DNA from: Rhizobium skierniewicense | GTDB taxonomy: Bacteria; Pseudomonadota; Alphaproteobacteria; Rhizobiales; Rhizobiaceae | NCBI RefSeq assembly: GCF_014196515.1 | Contig: NZ_JACIDV010000001.1 | Location: 434,001 to 498,000 of the forward strand | Direction: 5' to 3' | DNA length: 64,000 nucleotides | Shown here: in pieces, positions 26,480-36,098 of the stretch | Layout: every line of letters starts with the position of its first letter | How positions within the stretch are numbered: position 1 is the first letter of the stretch | Translations under genes and position numbers: made by a program | The notes under the pieces: model-generated | Seen by the model: the letters and a program-made list of their open reading frames with translations, nothing else | What the model was told of the DNA's origin: nothing | Database searches by the model: none

Positions 26480-26802
26480 CACAGTCTCCAGATATTCAGT
26501 GTCTACGCATACCGACGCGATAGCGGTAAGCGCCGCAGCAAACACTGGGACTTTACGCTTATCATCATGTTGCACAAGCGCGTGCATCTCTTCATTGGCT
26601 GGAAATAGCTGCAAAACCGACTGTGCGTCGCGTGCCAGGACTTGAACAAGGACACCCGTTACGAGGACATGTGGCTGTGCAACCAGTAGGCTATTAAAAA
26701 ATCACGGGAACTTTTTGAGTTGAACTGACTTACCAAGTTGTCGCGGTGAATGCGGCAGCGGGTGTCGCCGGAAGCGCGGTGGCGCATATTCCGGGGAGCC
26801 AA
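26480..26802. promoter_or_regulatory. Divergent promoter region between xdhC genes and paoABC
   Basis: This 323-base region should carry the promoters of both operons. Both edges have open frames (minus to 26614, plus from a GTG at 26746) with no recognisable protein content. An AT-rich stretch lies at 26690-26720. I found no clear repeat or hairpin. Confidence 0.4.
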
Positions 26803-27321
26803 ATGGAACATTCTTCTCAAGTCAGACTCAACGTAAATGGTGAGAGCCACGTGCTCGACTTAGATAATAGAACGACGTTGCTGGACGCTTTGCGCGAACA
26901 TCTTCATCTCAATGGAACGAAAAAAGGATGTGACCATGGCCAATGTGGTGCCTGCACGGTCATGGTCGGTGGTGAACGGATAAACTCGTGTCTTTCGTTG
27001 GCAGTCATGCATCATGGCGACGAGGTCGTGACGATCGAAGGGCTGGGCGAGCCCGGCAATCTCCACCCGATGCAGGCAGCCTTTATCAAGCATGACGGGT
27101 TCCAGTGCGGCTATTGCACGCCGGGGCAGATCTGTTCCTCCGTGGCGGTGCTTGAGGAGATAAAAGCGAATATCCCCAGCCACGTCACGAGCGATCTGAC
27201 CACTCCGGTCCAACTGACAGCCGACGAAGTGCGTGAGCGCATGAGCGGCAACATCTGTCGATGCGGCGCTTACGCCAACATCATTGATGCCATTTCGGAC
27301 GTGGGGGGTGTCAGAGCATGA
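26803..27321 (+). CDS. paoA: Aldehyde oxidoreductase 2Fe-2S subunit PaoA
   Basis: This 172-residue iron-sulfur subunit carries two [2Fe-2S] clusters: [16 protein letters not shown] with a later INSC, and QCGYCTPGQ with [10 protein letters not shown]. coli PaoA has a Tat leader; here the ATG at 26803 ([11 protein letters not shown], with GGGGAG upstream) gives none, and the GTG at 26746 adds a short stretch without twin arginines, so the enzyme may be cytoplasmic. The gene overlaps paoB by 4 bases. Confidence 0.92.
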   Translation: MEHSSQVRLNVNGESHVLDLDNRTTLLDALREHLHLNGTKKGCDHGQCGACTVMVGGERINSCLSLAVMHHGDEVVTIEGLGEPGNLHPMQAAFIKHDGFQCGYCTPGQICSSVAVLEEIKANIPSHVTSDLTTPVQLTADEVRERMSGNICRCGAYANIIDAISDVGGVRA

Positions 27322-28268
27322 AGGCCTTTACCTACGAGCGCGCAACGTCAATCGAAACAGCGGTGAAGTCTGCCGCTTCCAATCCCGATGCAAAATTTAT
27401 CGCTGGTGGAACGAATCTTCTCGATCTGATGAAACTCGAGATCGAAACACCAACCCATTTGATCGACGTTAATGGTCTGGGGCTTGATGCAATCGAAGCG
27501 ACGCCGGAAGGCGGCTTGCGCATTGGCGCAATGGTGCGCAATACAGAGTTGGCTTCCCACGCTGTCGTGCGCCGTGATTATGGGCTCGTATCCCGCGCTC
27601 TCGTGGCCGGTGCTTCCGGCCAGCTTCGAAACAAGGCGACAACTGCAGGCAACCTGCTGCAGCGGACCCGCTGTCCCTACTTCTATGACCCCAACCAGCC
27701 CTGTAACAAGCGCAGCCCCGGTAGCGGCTGTTCCGCCATCGCTGGCTTTAGCCGGCAGCACGCGGTGGTGGGTGTCAGCGATGCCTGTATCGCGACCCAT
27801 CCGAGTGATATGGCAATTGCCATGCGGGCGTTGGATGCGACTGTGGAAACGGTCAAGCCTGATGGCACCAAACGCGCCATACCCATCGAAGAGCTCCATC
27901 GCTTGCCCGGTGATACGCCGCATATCGAAACGACGCTTGAAGCAGGAGAATTCATTACTTCGGTGGTTTTGCCGGCACCTGTGGGCGGAAAACAAATTTA
28001 TCGCAAAGTCAGAGACAGGGCATCATACGCGTTTGCCTTGATTTCTGTCGGAGCCGTGATTCACGAAAATGGAACGGGCCGGGTCGCCGTTGGTGGCGTT
28101 GCCCACAAACCCTGGCGTGTCGAAACGGCCGAAGCCGAGCTTACCAACGGCGCCCGTAAAACGGCCCGCGCAATTCTCGCCGACGCACGTCCTACAGAAC
28201 AGAACCGCTTCAAGGTCGATCTCGTTGAGCGTACGCTCGGCGCTGTCCTCTCCGAAGCAAGGGGTTGA
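27318..28268 (+). CDS. paoB: Aldehyde oxidoreductase FAD subunit PaoB
   Basis: This 316-residue FAD subunit is recognisable as PaoB rather than a generic CoxM because it contains the extra cysteine-rich insertion that holds a [4Fe-4S] cluster in Pao[24 protein letters not shown] and [10 protein letters not shown] around residues 115-160. FAD loops are [13 protein letters not shown] and [13 protein letters not shown]. It starts inside the paoA stop and ends 3 bases before paoC. Confidence 0.93.
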   Translation: MKAFTYERATSIETAVKSAASNPDAKFIAGGTNLLDLMKLEIETPTHLIDVNGLGLDAIEATPEGGLRIGAMVRNTELASHAVVRRDYGLVSRALVAGASGQLRNKATTAGNLLQRTRCPYFYDPNQPCNKRSPGSGCSAIAGFSRQHAVVGVSDACIATHPSDMAIAMRALDATVETVKPDGTKRAIPIEELHRLPGDTPHIETTLEAGEFITSVVLPAPVGGKQIYRKVRDRASYAFALISVGAVIHENGTGRVAVGGVAHKPWRVETAEAELTNGARKTARAILADARPTEQNRFKVDLVERTLGAVLSEARG

Positions 28269-28271
28269 GCC

Positions 28272-30470
28272 ATGAAATTCGATACACCAGCCACCACCAA
28301 TCCCATTGATCGACTCAAGGTCGTCGGCAAGCCCATCCACCGTATCGACGGTCAGCTCAAGACGACAGGGCGGGCGACTTACGCTTATGAGTGGCACGAC
28401 CCCGACCTGCATTATGCGTATGGCTATCCCGTTGGCTCGGCCATCGCGAAAGGCCGCATCACGGCGATGGATGTCGATGCTGCAAAAAAAGCTCCCGGCG
28501 TCCTGGCGGTTGTCACCACGCTAGACGTTGGCAAGCTTGAGAAGGGTGAGTTCAATACGGCAAATCTGTTCGGCGGCGATGAGATCCAGCATTACCATCA
28601 GGCTATTGCTGTTGTTGTTGCTGAAACTTTTGAACAGGCGCGCGCCGCTGCATCTCTCGTCAAGGTCGATTACATCGAGGAAAAAGGCGCTTTCGATCTC
28701 CATGCCGAAAAGGATTCGGCGAAAAAACCGGACGAAAAGCAAAAGCCGGACACTGCCATTGGTGACTTTGATGTCGCATTTCGGGCGGCACCCGTAACGC
28801 TGGACCAGTCCTACACAACACCGGATCAATCCCACGCCATGATGGAGCCGCATGCGTCCATCGCCTCCTGGGACGATGGCAAACTGTCCATTTGGTCTTC
28901 CAGCCAAATGATTGACTGGTGGCGTACGGATCTCGCGACGACGCTTGGTATCGACAAGGACAAAATTCAGCTGAGGTCACCCTATATTGGAGGTGGTTTC
29001 GGCGGAAAGCTGTTCCTGCGCGTCGATGCCGTTCTCGCGTCATTCGGCGCGAAAGAAGCGAAGCGTGCTGTGAAAGTGGCGCTGCCGCGCCCCTTCATCA
29101 TCAACAATGGAACGCATAGGCCGGCCACCATTCAGCGCATTCGCATCGGTACAGATACGGAGGGGAAGATCACCGCCATCGGACACGAGAGCTGGTCAGG
29201 CGATCAACCCGAGGGTCAACTTGAAGTCGCGGTGAACCAGACTCGCTTGCTGTATGCAGGCAAGAACAGAATGACAGCGATGCGGCTGGCCGAATTGAAC
29301 CTTCCAGAAGGCAACGCCATGCGCGCGCCCGGTGAAGCACCCGGCCTGATGGCACTTGAGATTGCGATTGACGAGATTGCGGAAAAGGCGGGTGTGGATC
29401 CCATCGAGTTCCGTATCATCAATGACACGCAGGTTGACCCGGAAAAACCAGAGCGCCCTTTCTCTCATCGAGACCTCATCGGCTGCCTGACTGTCGGCAA
29501 GGACCGCTTCGGGTGGAGCAACCGTCCTGACGTTGCCACCCGCCGAGATGGGAAATGGCTTGTCGGTATGGGGGTCGCTGCAGCGTTTCGCGACAATCTC
29601 GTTGTTCCCTCCGGTGCGCGTGTGACGCTCGATAACAGCGGAAAAATCACCGTAGAGACCGATATGACCGATATCGGCACGGGGAGCTATACGATCATTG
29701 CGCAGACAGCGGCTGAAATGATGGGACTCTCCGTCGACCAGATCGACGTCAAACTGGGCGACTCCGCCTTTCCTGTCTCGGCCGGTTCTGGCGGACAGTT
29801 TGGTGCAAACTCCTCGACATCTGGGGTTTATGCTGCCTGTGTGAAACTCCGCGAGGAAATCGCCAAAAAACTTGGCTTCAACTCGCAGGACGCTGTGTTC
29901 GAGGGCGGCGCAGTCATATCGGGCAACCGCACTGTACCGCTTGCGGAAGCTGCTGGACCGGATGGTTTGGTGGGCGAAGACAAGATGGAGTGGGGCGATC
30001 TGACGGAAACACACCAGCAATCCACCTTCGGCGCACATTTCGTCGAAGTTGGCGTCGATATCGCGACGGGTGAGACCCGCATTCGTCGCATGCTGGCGGT
30101 CTGTGCCGCAGGACGTATCCTCAACCCTATCACCGCACGGAGCCAGGTTATCGGTGCCATGACAATGGGCGCTGGCGGTGCATTGTCCGAAGAACTTGCG
30201 GTCGATACAACGCGTGGTTTTTTCGTCAACCACGATCTGGCGGGCTACGAAGTCCCCGTCCACGCCGACATCCCAGCGCAGGAGGTCATTTTTCTCGATG
30301 AGACCGACCCGATGTCGTCTCCTATGAAGGCCAAGGGTGTGGGAGAACTTGGCCTCTGTGGCGTATCTGCTGCGATAGCAAATGCGGTTTACAACGCCAC
30401 CGGTATTCGCGTCAGAGACTATCCTGTCACGCTTGACAAGCTTCTGAGCGGATTGCCTGAACTGGCGTAA
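28272..30470 (+). CDS. paoC: Aldehyde oxidoreductase molybdopterin subunit PaoC
   Basis: This 732-residue catalytic subunit binds molybdopterin cytosine dinucleotide and oxidises aldehydes to acids. Landmarks are the opening RLKVVGKPIHRIDGQLKTTG, YIGGGFGGKLFLRVDA near residue 240, MRAPGEAPGLMALE near residue 350 (the PaoC form of the Arg loop), SGGQFGANSS near residue 500, and KGVGELGLCG near the C-terminus with the conserved Glu. PaoABC in E. coli detoxifies aromatic aldehydes; here it might also oxidise semialdehydes from the upstream aminotransferase, which is speculation. A terminator lies 31 bases after the stop. Confidence 0.94.
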   Translation: MKFDTPATTNPIDRLKVVGKPIHRIDGQLKTTGRATYAYEWHDPDLHYAYGYPVGSAIAKGRITAMDVDAAKKAPGVLAVVTTLDVGKLEKGEFNTANLFGGDEIQHYHQAIAVVVAETFEQARAAASLVKVDYIEEKGAFDLHAEKDSAKKPDEKQKPDTAIGDFDVAFRAAPVTLDQSYTTPDQSHAMMEPHASIASWDDGKLSIWSSSQMIDWWRTDLATTLGIDKDKIQLRSPYIGGGFGGKLFLRVDAVLASFGAKEAKRAVKVALPRPFIINNGTHRPATIQRIRIGTDTEGKITAIGHESWSGDQPEGQLEVAVNQTRLLYAGKNRMTAMRLAELNLPEGNAMRAPGEAPGLMALEIAIDEIAEKAGVDPIEFRIINDTQVDPEKPERPFSHRDLIGCLTVGKDRFGWSNRPDVATRRDGKWLVGMGVAAAFRDNLVVPSGARVTLDNSGKITVETDMTDIGTGSYTIIAQTAAEMMGLSVDQIDVKLGDSAFPVSAGSGGQFGANSSTSGVYAACVKLREEIAKKLGFNSQDAVFEGGAVISGNRTVPLAEAAGPDGLVGEDKMEWGDLTETHQQSTFGAHFVEVGVDIATGETRIRRMLAVCAAGRILNPITARSQVIGAMTMGAGGALSEELAVDTTRGFFVNHDLAGYEVPVHADIPAQEVIFLDETDPMSSPMKAKGVGELGLCGVSAAIANAVYNATGIRVRDYPVTLDKLLSGLPELA

Positions 30471-30500
30471 TTGCTGACAGTTTGCATCAGACCGAGAGAG

Positions 30501-30532
30501 CCGTGTGAAGCCTTAGCTCCACACGGTTTTTT
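30501..30532 (+). terminator. Rho-independent terminator after paoC
   Basis: CCGTGTG (30501-30507) pairs with CACACGG (30520-30526), with inner AGC/GCT pairing, followed immediately by six T (30527-30532). It sits between the convergent paoC and permease genes. Confidence 0.9.
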
Positions 30533-30548
30533 GCAATCGTACAGCGGG

Positions 30549-32315
30549 CTAAATTGGCCATACCATGAGTAGTATGGGAACGCTGACAATCAATACGATG
30601 AACGACAAGGGCAGGCCGAGACGCGCGTAGTCTCCGAACCGGTACCCGCCTGGTCCCATGACGAGCGTGTTGCACTGGTGTCCAATCGGGGTCAGGAAGT
30701 CGCAACCTGCCCCAATCGCCACGGCCATCAAAAATGCGTCCGGTTGAAAGCCGAGCTTGCCAGCAAAGGTCGCCGCAATAGGCGCCATGACCAGCACTGT
30801 GGCCGCATTGTTGAGGAACGGCGTCACCGCCATGGCAGCCACCATGATCAGCGCCAGCGCGCCGTAAGGCGGCAACATTTCAGCAGTGCGCGATAGCAAG
30901 TTGGCGATGATGTCGGTTGTGCCGGTCGTTCGCAGCGAATCGCTGACCGGGATCAGTGCCGCCAGCATAATCAGAATGGGGGCGTCGAGATGGTGGTAAA
31001 CTTCGCGCAATGGCGAGGCGCCGGTGACCACCATGAGAAACGCGGCCGCGAAGAACGCTGCAGCGACCGGTACGCCACCGAATGCCGTTGCTGCTATGGT
31101 AACGGCGAGAATAGCGACCGGAAGCAATGCGTTACGCGTACTGCCAAGCTTGAGATTCCGCTCGACAAGGGGAAGACATCCCCATTCTCTCAGAAGATCG
31201 GGAAGAGTTTGCAGGTCGCCTTGCAGCACGAGAATGTCACCATTGCGGATCTTTATTTCTCCCAGCCGTTCGCTGAAGCGCTTATCCCGCCGGCTGACGG
31301 CAAGCAGGTTGAGGCCGGTGCTGTCAAACAGCGCAACGTCCTTTGCACTCAGCCCCACCAGACGCGAATGCTCGCCAACGATGGCCTCGACTGCGCTGAT
31401 GTCTCTGGAGCTCGAGGGCTCATATTTGCGGTCCGATAGTTGCAGCTTCGCCTCGCTGACGAGTTTGTCGAGGGCGCCTTGCTCCCCTTCAATGATCAGA
31501 AGGTCACCATCTTTCAAAATGGTATCGGGCAGGGGTGTTCGCTTTTTTCCAAGCGGGCTGACAATGGCCGTGACCATTGCATCACCGCCACCCGGCTTTT
31601 GGAGCCAACTGATAGATTGGCCAATGGCGGTCGATGTGGACGTGATCTTGGCTTCGGTCGTGTAGTTCTTGATCTTGACAGCATCATCCATCGAGGCTTT
31701 GTCGCGGGTTCGCTCCGGTAGCAATTTGTAGAAAAAGCCAAGGAAAACGACTCCTGCGACCACGAGTGCCAGTCCTACCGGTGTGTAGTCGAACATGGTG
31801 AAAGGCTGGCCCGTAATTTCTTCCCGCACGCGGGAGACGATGATGTTGGGAGAAGTTCCGATCTGCGTCATCAGTCCGCCGAGCAGCGATGCAAAGGACA
31901 TCGGCATCAGGAACATGGATGGTGATACGCTCGACTTTCGTGCCATCTGAATGGCTACGGGAATCATGATTGCCAATGCGCCGATGTTCTTGATGAAGGC
32001 CGAGAGAACCGCGACGATCACCACCAGTATGATCAGTTGGGCGCGAGGGCCACGCCTTTCCGGGGAAAGACGACGCAATGCGACATCCATAACCCCGGAT
32101 CTGGATATGGCGGCACTGACAATCAGCGCAGCACCGACGATGATGACGATATCGTCTGAAAACCCGGAAAAAGCTTCTTTCGCTGGAACAATACCGACGC
32201 ATATAGCCGCGAGCAATGCGCCGACCGCAACCACATCGTATCTATATTTTCCCCAAAGGAAAGCGCCCATCATCAGCGCGATGATGAGAAGAGACAGCCA
32301 TTGATTGGTGAGCAT
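30549..32315 (-). CDS. SLC13-type permease with two TrkA-C domains
   Basis: This is a 588-residue membrane transporter of the DASS/ArsB-like fold. It has hydrophobic segments over residues 1-190, then a soluble middle (about 200-385) with two TrkA-C-like domains (seen as LPDTILKDGDLLIIEGEQ and IKIRNGDILVLQGDL), then another membrane half. The conserved loops GGLMTQIGTSPNIIVSRV and, near the C-terminus, IGAGCDFLTPIGHQCNTLVMGPGGY are typical of this family, which moves divalent anions such as sulfate or dicarboxylates. The substrate cannot be assigned from sequence. It stands alone, ending convergently with paoC. Confidence 0.9.
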   Translation of the reverse strand: MLTNQWLSLLIIALMMGAFLWGKYRYDVVAVGALLAAICVGIVPAKEAFSGFSDDIVIIVGAALIVSAAISRSGVMDVALRRLSPERRGPRAQLIILVVIVAVLSAFIKNIGALAIMIPVAIQMARKSSVSPSMFLMPMSFASLLGGLMTQIGTSPNIIVSRVREEITGQPFTMFDYTPVGLALVVAGVVFLGFFYKLLPERTRDKASMDDAVKIKNYTTEAKITSTSTAIGQSISWLQKPGGGDAMVTAIVSPLGKKRTPLPDTILKDGDLLIIEGEQGALDKLVSEAKLQLSDRKYEPSSSRDISAVEAIVGEHSRLVGLSAKDVALFDSTGLNLLAVSRRDKRFSERLGEIKIRNGDILVLQGDLQTLPDLLREWGCLPLVERNLKLGSTRNALLPVAILAVTIAATAFGGVPVAAAFFAAAFLMVVTGASPLREVYHHLDAPILIMLAALIPVSDSLRTTGTTDIIANLLSRTAEMLPPYGALALIMVAAMAVTPFLNNAATVLVMAPIAATFAGKLGFQPDAFLMAVAIGAGCDFLTPIGHQCNTLVMGPGGYRFGDYARLGLPLSFIVLIVSVPILLMVWPI

Positions 32316-32809
32316 TTGAACATCCTGATGGCAATATCATAACGCATAACGGGGCAATCGGTGCCGTTTGGGAAATGTTTTTCGAATTATTTTGGAGAGC
32401 AGTATATCGTGCGATGGTGTGTGCCAACTATCTAAATTTCACGTGCCTGAATAATAATCAAATCATTGAAATTAAATTATTATCGTCAAAGGCTAACGAT
32501 TATTATTTTCTTCAATAGTGTTGCATGCGGTAGGAGGGTACCCCTTGTCGATATGACATGGGGACAAAGTTCATAGCCGGGTTACCATTTTCGTAACTAT
32601 GAAAAGAACTCCTGCGGAACGATTTATATGTAGTTCAATTATTGTGATGTAAAACAATGGCAATACGGAATTTCTTAAGAAGCATAGGCATGATGCCTTA
32701 AAACTGCCGGGTCGACCCGAGCCGCCATTTGGCGCGAGCTCCCCGGCATCGCTGCATCAAAAATGAAGAGACCCCTCAGTTAAGTGAAGCGCACGTGCAG
32801 GCCTGCACG
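32316..32809. promoter_or_regulatory. Long AT-rich divergent region with leader hairpin
   Basis: About 490 bases separate the permease start from the EAL protein start. The stretch 32440-32520 is strikingly AT-rich, with repeated AATAATAAT-like tracts. Near the right end GCCGGG (32706-32711) pairs with CCCGGC (32742-32747), enclosing CGCC/GGCG with an ATTT loop, a structured leader before the EAL gene. An in-frame TTG at 32729 falls within the hairpin. No small gene is convincing here. Confidence 0.45.
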
Positions 32810-34600
32810 ATGGCTTTGCTATGGACACGACGAATGCACGATGAAATAGCCAGACTTGCCAGCCTCAAGAATTTACGTCTTCTCGATACGCTTCCAAGCG
32901 AAAACTTTGATCGGATAACGCGGCTCGCGGCGAATATTTTCGGCCTTCCGATCGCTGCGGTTTCCCTGACAGATACGCATCGCCAATGGTTCAAGTCAAA
33001 GGTGGGTGTCGACCACAATGAAATTCCACGTCACAAAGCGCCCTGTTCTGAGGTTGCCGAAAGCAGAAAACCTTTCGTTATCAATGATTTTCAAGATGAC
33101 GACTGTTATGTAGACAGCACCCTTGGCAATGCTGGCATTCGCTTTTACGCCGGAGCGCCGCTTATAACTGCTGAGGGCTTTGGTCTCGGTGCATTGTGCG
33201 TTCTGGGAACTGAGCCGCGTGACATAACCTCGGACGAAATGGCGACGTTGGTCGACCTTGCGGCAATGGTCATGGATCAGGTGGAACTGACCCACGCACT
33301 GGGGCGCATAGAGCCGTCCAGCGGACTTCCGAATCGCTATCAGTTGCTCAACGATCTCTCGGACATGGTCGCGCGTGGCGATGTGAAGGAGCGGATCATC
33401 TGTCTGCTCGACCTGGCGCAGACCGAACAGTTCGAACACCTCTCGCGCGTGCTCGGCCCATCCTATTTCGATACGTCCATTCAGGCCGCCGTCAACATCT
33501 TGAGAGAGCATGTCGGGCCGGATGACGCTCCCTACCATGTCGGTCCCATGCAGTTTGCATTTTTCGCACAGGAAGGCGTGAACGTCGACGATTATACACT
33601 CCTGCTGGAGCAGAAGCTGCATGAACTGCAAGCCGACAGCGCCTTTCAGATGGCGATGACTCCATCGATCGGCATCGTTGTCTTCCATCCACAGAATACG
33701 TCGCCAGAAGATGTCTTGCGCTCGATGCAGAGCGCGGCGCAGGATGCGCGCGAAAGTGTCAGCAAAATTGGTTTGTTCTCACCCGCAATGGATTTGCGTC
33801 ACCGCCGTAATTATAGAATTCTACAGGATTTCCGGGCAGCGTTGACATCCGATGACCAGTTGTCCCTCGTTTTCCAGCCGCGTATGGACGTGGAAACAGG
33901 TGAGGTCTTGAGCGCTGAAGCACTGCTGCGCTGGGACCACCCCGTGCTTGGCCCGATATCGCCGGTAGAGTTCATCCCAGTCATCGAGGTTTCATCCTGC
34001 GCGCGGAGCCTGACAGACTGGGTGTTGGACGAGGCTTTGTCGAATCTGTCCCAATGGCGGGCCCGTGGCATGCGCTTCAAGCTGTCGATCAATCTCTCGG
34101 CACTGAACCTCGAAGAGCAGGATTTCTTCGAAAGATTGATGACGAAGCTTGCAAAATACCAGGTGGATCCGGACCAGATCGAACTGGAATTGACTGAAAC
34201 TGTCATGATGAAGGAAACCGAAGGCGCTTTCGGTCTGCTCGATCAATTGAAGGCGGCAGGCGTGCAACTCGCGATCGATGACTTCGGTACCGGCTACAGC
34301 AGTATTGCTTACCTCCAAAAACTGCCTGCGGATATCGTCAAGATCGATCGCTCGTTCGTGTCGGATATGATCAATGGCAATCGCGAACGCGTGCTGGTTC
34401 GCTCGATGATCGATCTCTCCCACAGCCTTGGCTACCGGGTCGTTGCCGAGGGTGTCGAAACGGTTGAGACTGCTGATTTGCTTCAGGCAATGGGGTGCGA
34501 CGAAATCCAGGGTTACTGGTTGTCACGCCCCGTCAGAAGCGCCGCACTGGTAGAATGGTTGATGGAGCGCCAGCAGCCGAAAATTCTCCTGGCGTGTTGA
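32810..34600 (+). CDS. GAF, degenerate GGDEF and EAL domain protein
   Basis: This protein of about 596 residues probably breaks down cyclic di-GMP. A GAF sensor domain spans about residues 15-170 (SLKNLRLLDTLPSENFDRITR through PLITAEGFGLGALCVLG). A GGDEF-like domain follows, but its signature is degraded to VGPMQF at 33533-33556, so it should not make cyclic di-GMP. The C-terminal EAL domain looks catalytic: AEALLRWDHP, NLSALNLE, ELTETVM, DDFGTGYSSIAYL, KIDRSFV and AEGVET. No membrane segment is seen. The start is uncertain: ATG 32810 and ATG 32834 are both possible and neither has a strong ribosome site. A PAS-GGDEF gene follows 65 bases on. Confidence 0.85.
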   Translation: MALLWTRRMHDEIARLASLKNLRLLDTLPSENFDRITRLAANIFGLPIAAVSLTDTHRQWFKSKVGVDHNEIPRHKAPCSEVAESRKPFVINDFQDDDCYVDSTLGNAGIRFYAGAPLITAEGFGLGALCVLGTEPRDITSDEMATLVDLAAMVMDQVELTHALGRIEPSSGLPNRYQLLNDLSDMVARGDVKERIICLLDLAQTEQFEHLSRVLGPSYFDTSIQAAVNILREHVGPDDAPYHVGPMQFAFFAQEGVNVDDYTLLLEQKLHELQADSAFQMAMTPSIGIVVFHPQNTSPEDVLRSMQSAAQDARESVSKIGLFSPAMDLRHRRNYRILQDFRAALTSDDQLSLVFQPRMDVETGEVLSAEALLRWDHPVLGPISPVEFIPVIEVSSCARSLTDWVLDEALSNLSQWRARGMRFKLSINLSALNLEEQDFFERLMTKLAKYQVDPDQIELELTETVMMKETEGAFGLLDQLKAAGVQLAIDDFGTGYSSIAYLQKLPADIVKIDRSFVSDMINGNRERVLVRSMIDLSHSLGYRVVAEGVETVETADLLQAMGCDEIQGYWLSRPVRSAALVEWLMERQQPKILLAC

Positions 34601-34665
34601 TATCCAAATCGAATCCTCGTTTCGAGAGAGCATTCCTCTCTTGAAATCCCTAAAAGGTCAGTGAC

Positions 34666-35646
34666 ATGAAAGATTTTTTCGCACGTATGGCGAAAGGCAC
34701 GACCAGATTCGATGAGGACCTGATCGTCATCCTCGACACCTTGCCAATTCCGATTTCCTGGGCATCCATACCCGATGGCCATATCCGTTTCATGAACAAG
34801 GCTTTCACCCGGACGTTCGGATATCAGAACGGCTGCTTCATGACGGTCGATGATTGGATCGATGAAACCTACCTCGATGACGCCGAGCAAAAACAGGCGC
34901 GCATTCGCTGGGACACCCTCTGGAAGCGCAAATCGTCGGGTATCACTGAAATCCAGGAGTTTGAAGTCAACGTCAGACATGCCAATGGCTCCACCGTGTC
35001 GGCTTTGCACAGAGGCATTGTCCTGCACGAGTTCGATCTGGCTATTGCAGTTTTCGAAGACATTTCCGCGCAGAAACTCACGGAAAACGTGCTGAAACGC
35101 ATTGCCAACGAAGATCCTTTGACGGGCCTTGGAAACCGGCGTGTCTTGAAAGACAAGTGGCTTGAGATCATCGCCAATACAGAAACATCGAGACGGCAGC
35201 CGATGACGGCGCTTCTGATGGTTGATCTCGACAATTTCAAGCCGATCAACGACCATTATGGTCATGAGGCCGGAGACGATATTCTGAAAATGGTGGCGAC
35301 ACGGCTTCGCCAGTCCGTTCGTCACAATGATACAATCGTGCGCATGGGTGGGGACGAATTCGTCATTCTCCTCCCAGGGCTGAGAGACCAAGGCGTGGCC
35401 GAGCGGGTGTGCCAAAGGATAGCGACGGCTTTTCAAAAGCCTTTTTGCGTGCGGGGAGAGAGCGTCGAGGTCGGCGCTACGATCGGTGCCAGCCTCTACC
35501 CGGATCACGGCGGCAATTTGGATCAACTCCTGCATGCCGCGGATCAGGCGCTTTATCGCATGAAGCGGAGCCAGAAAAACAGCTGGGACTGGTTTGATCC
35601 ATCCGTTAGGCACACTGTTGCCAAACAGGACGCCGCACTGGCTTGA
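34666..35646 (+). CDS. PAS-GGDEF diguanylate cyclase
   Basis: This 326-residue protein has an N-terminal PAS-like domain (about residues 20-140, including IPISWASIPDGHIRFMNKAF) and a C-terminal GGDEF domain with DPLTGLGNRR, LLMVDLDNFKPINDHYGHEAG and an intact RMGGDEFVIL (GGDEF codons 35347-35361). It should synthesise cyclic di-GMP. AAGGT lies eight bases before the ATG. With the upstream EAL gene it forms an opposing pair, likely in one operon. It ends only 5 bases from the convergent fucU stop. Confidence 0.93.
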   Translation: MKDFFARMAKGTTRFDEDLIVILDTLPIPISWASIPDGHIRFMNKAFTRTFGYQNGCFMTVDDWIDETYLDDAEQKQARIRWDTLWKRKSSGITEIQEFEVNVRHANGSTVSALHRGIVLHEFDLAIAVFEDISAQKLTENVLKRIANEDPLTGLGNRRVLKDKWLEIIANTETSRRQPMTALLMVDLDNFKPINDHYGHEAGDDILKMVATRLRQSVRHNDTIVRMGGDEFVILLPGLRDQGVAERVCQRIATAFQKPFCVRGESVEVGATIGASLYPDHGGNLDQLLHAADQALYRMKRSQKNSWDWFDPSVRHTVAKQDAALA

Positions 35647-35651
35647 TCTTG

Positions 35652-36098
35652 CTAACAGACGCCCTTTGTGAAGATGAAGCAGCCATAGGGCCCAGGATCG
35701 GACGTTCGTACGATGGCAAATGAACGCTTCGCTGCTTCGTAGAAATCAAAGCGCTCCAGCGCCTCAATCCGGATCGAACGTCCCTCTGCGCTATTGACGA
35801 CGGTCTGCATCGCTGAAAAGATGGGCACCTGACCGTCCGGGTCGCCAACGACTTGCATACGCTTGACCGGTGCCTCAACGAATGTATCCAACGGGAAGAG
35901 CTTGAGGATTGCTTCGGCAGCTCGCTCGAGACCGCAGCCAGACACGTTGATGATGCGACCATGGGTCGTGTGTTTTGCGATGGTCTGGGCGGGGTGATTG
36001 ATGTCGCACAGAACCAATTGGTCGCCGTGCCCCATCAACATCAGTACATATAGAAGTTCAGCATTGATAACCGGATCTATTCCTTTGAGCACGACCAT
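35652..36098 (-). CDS. fucU: L-fucose mutarotase-type RbsD/FucU protein
   Basis: This 148-residue protein interconverts alpha and beta forms of a sugar. RbsD/FucU hallmarks are the start MVVLKGIDPVINAELLYVLMLMGHGDQLVLCDINHPAQ, whose catalytic His lies in LMGHGD, and VVGDPDGQVPIF. The size and the GHGD context fit FucU rather than RbsD. The ATG at 36098 has AAGGGAGGAA immediately upstream, so the longer frame to 36236 is rejected. It is transcribed away from the ABC importer at 36449 and shares its promoter region, suggesting a common sugar substrate. Confidence 0.92.
   Translation of the reverse strand: MVVLKGIDPVINAELLYVLMLMGHGDQLVLCDINHPAQTIAKHTTHGRIINVSGCGLERAAEAILKLFPLDTFVEAPVKRMQVVGDPDGQVPIFSAMQTVVNSAEGRSIRIEALERFDFYEAAKRSFAIVRTSDPGPYGCFIFTKGVC

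Noticed and set aside
34622..34646. AGAGAG/CTCTCT hairpin between the EAL and GGDEF genes as a terminator
   Set aside because: Short low-GC stem without a T-run, inside a likely operon.
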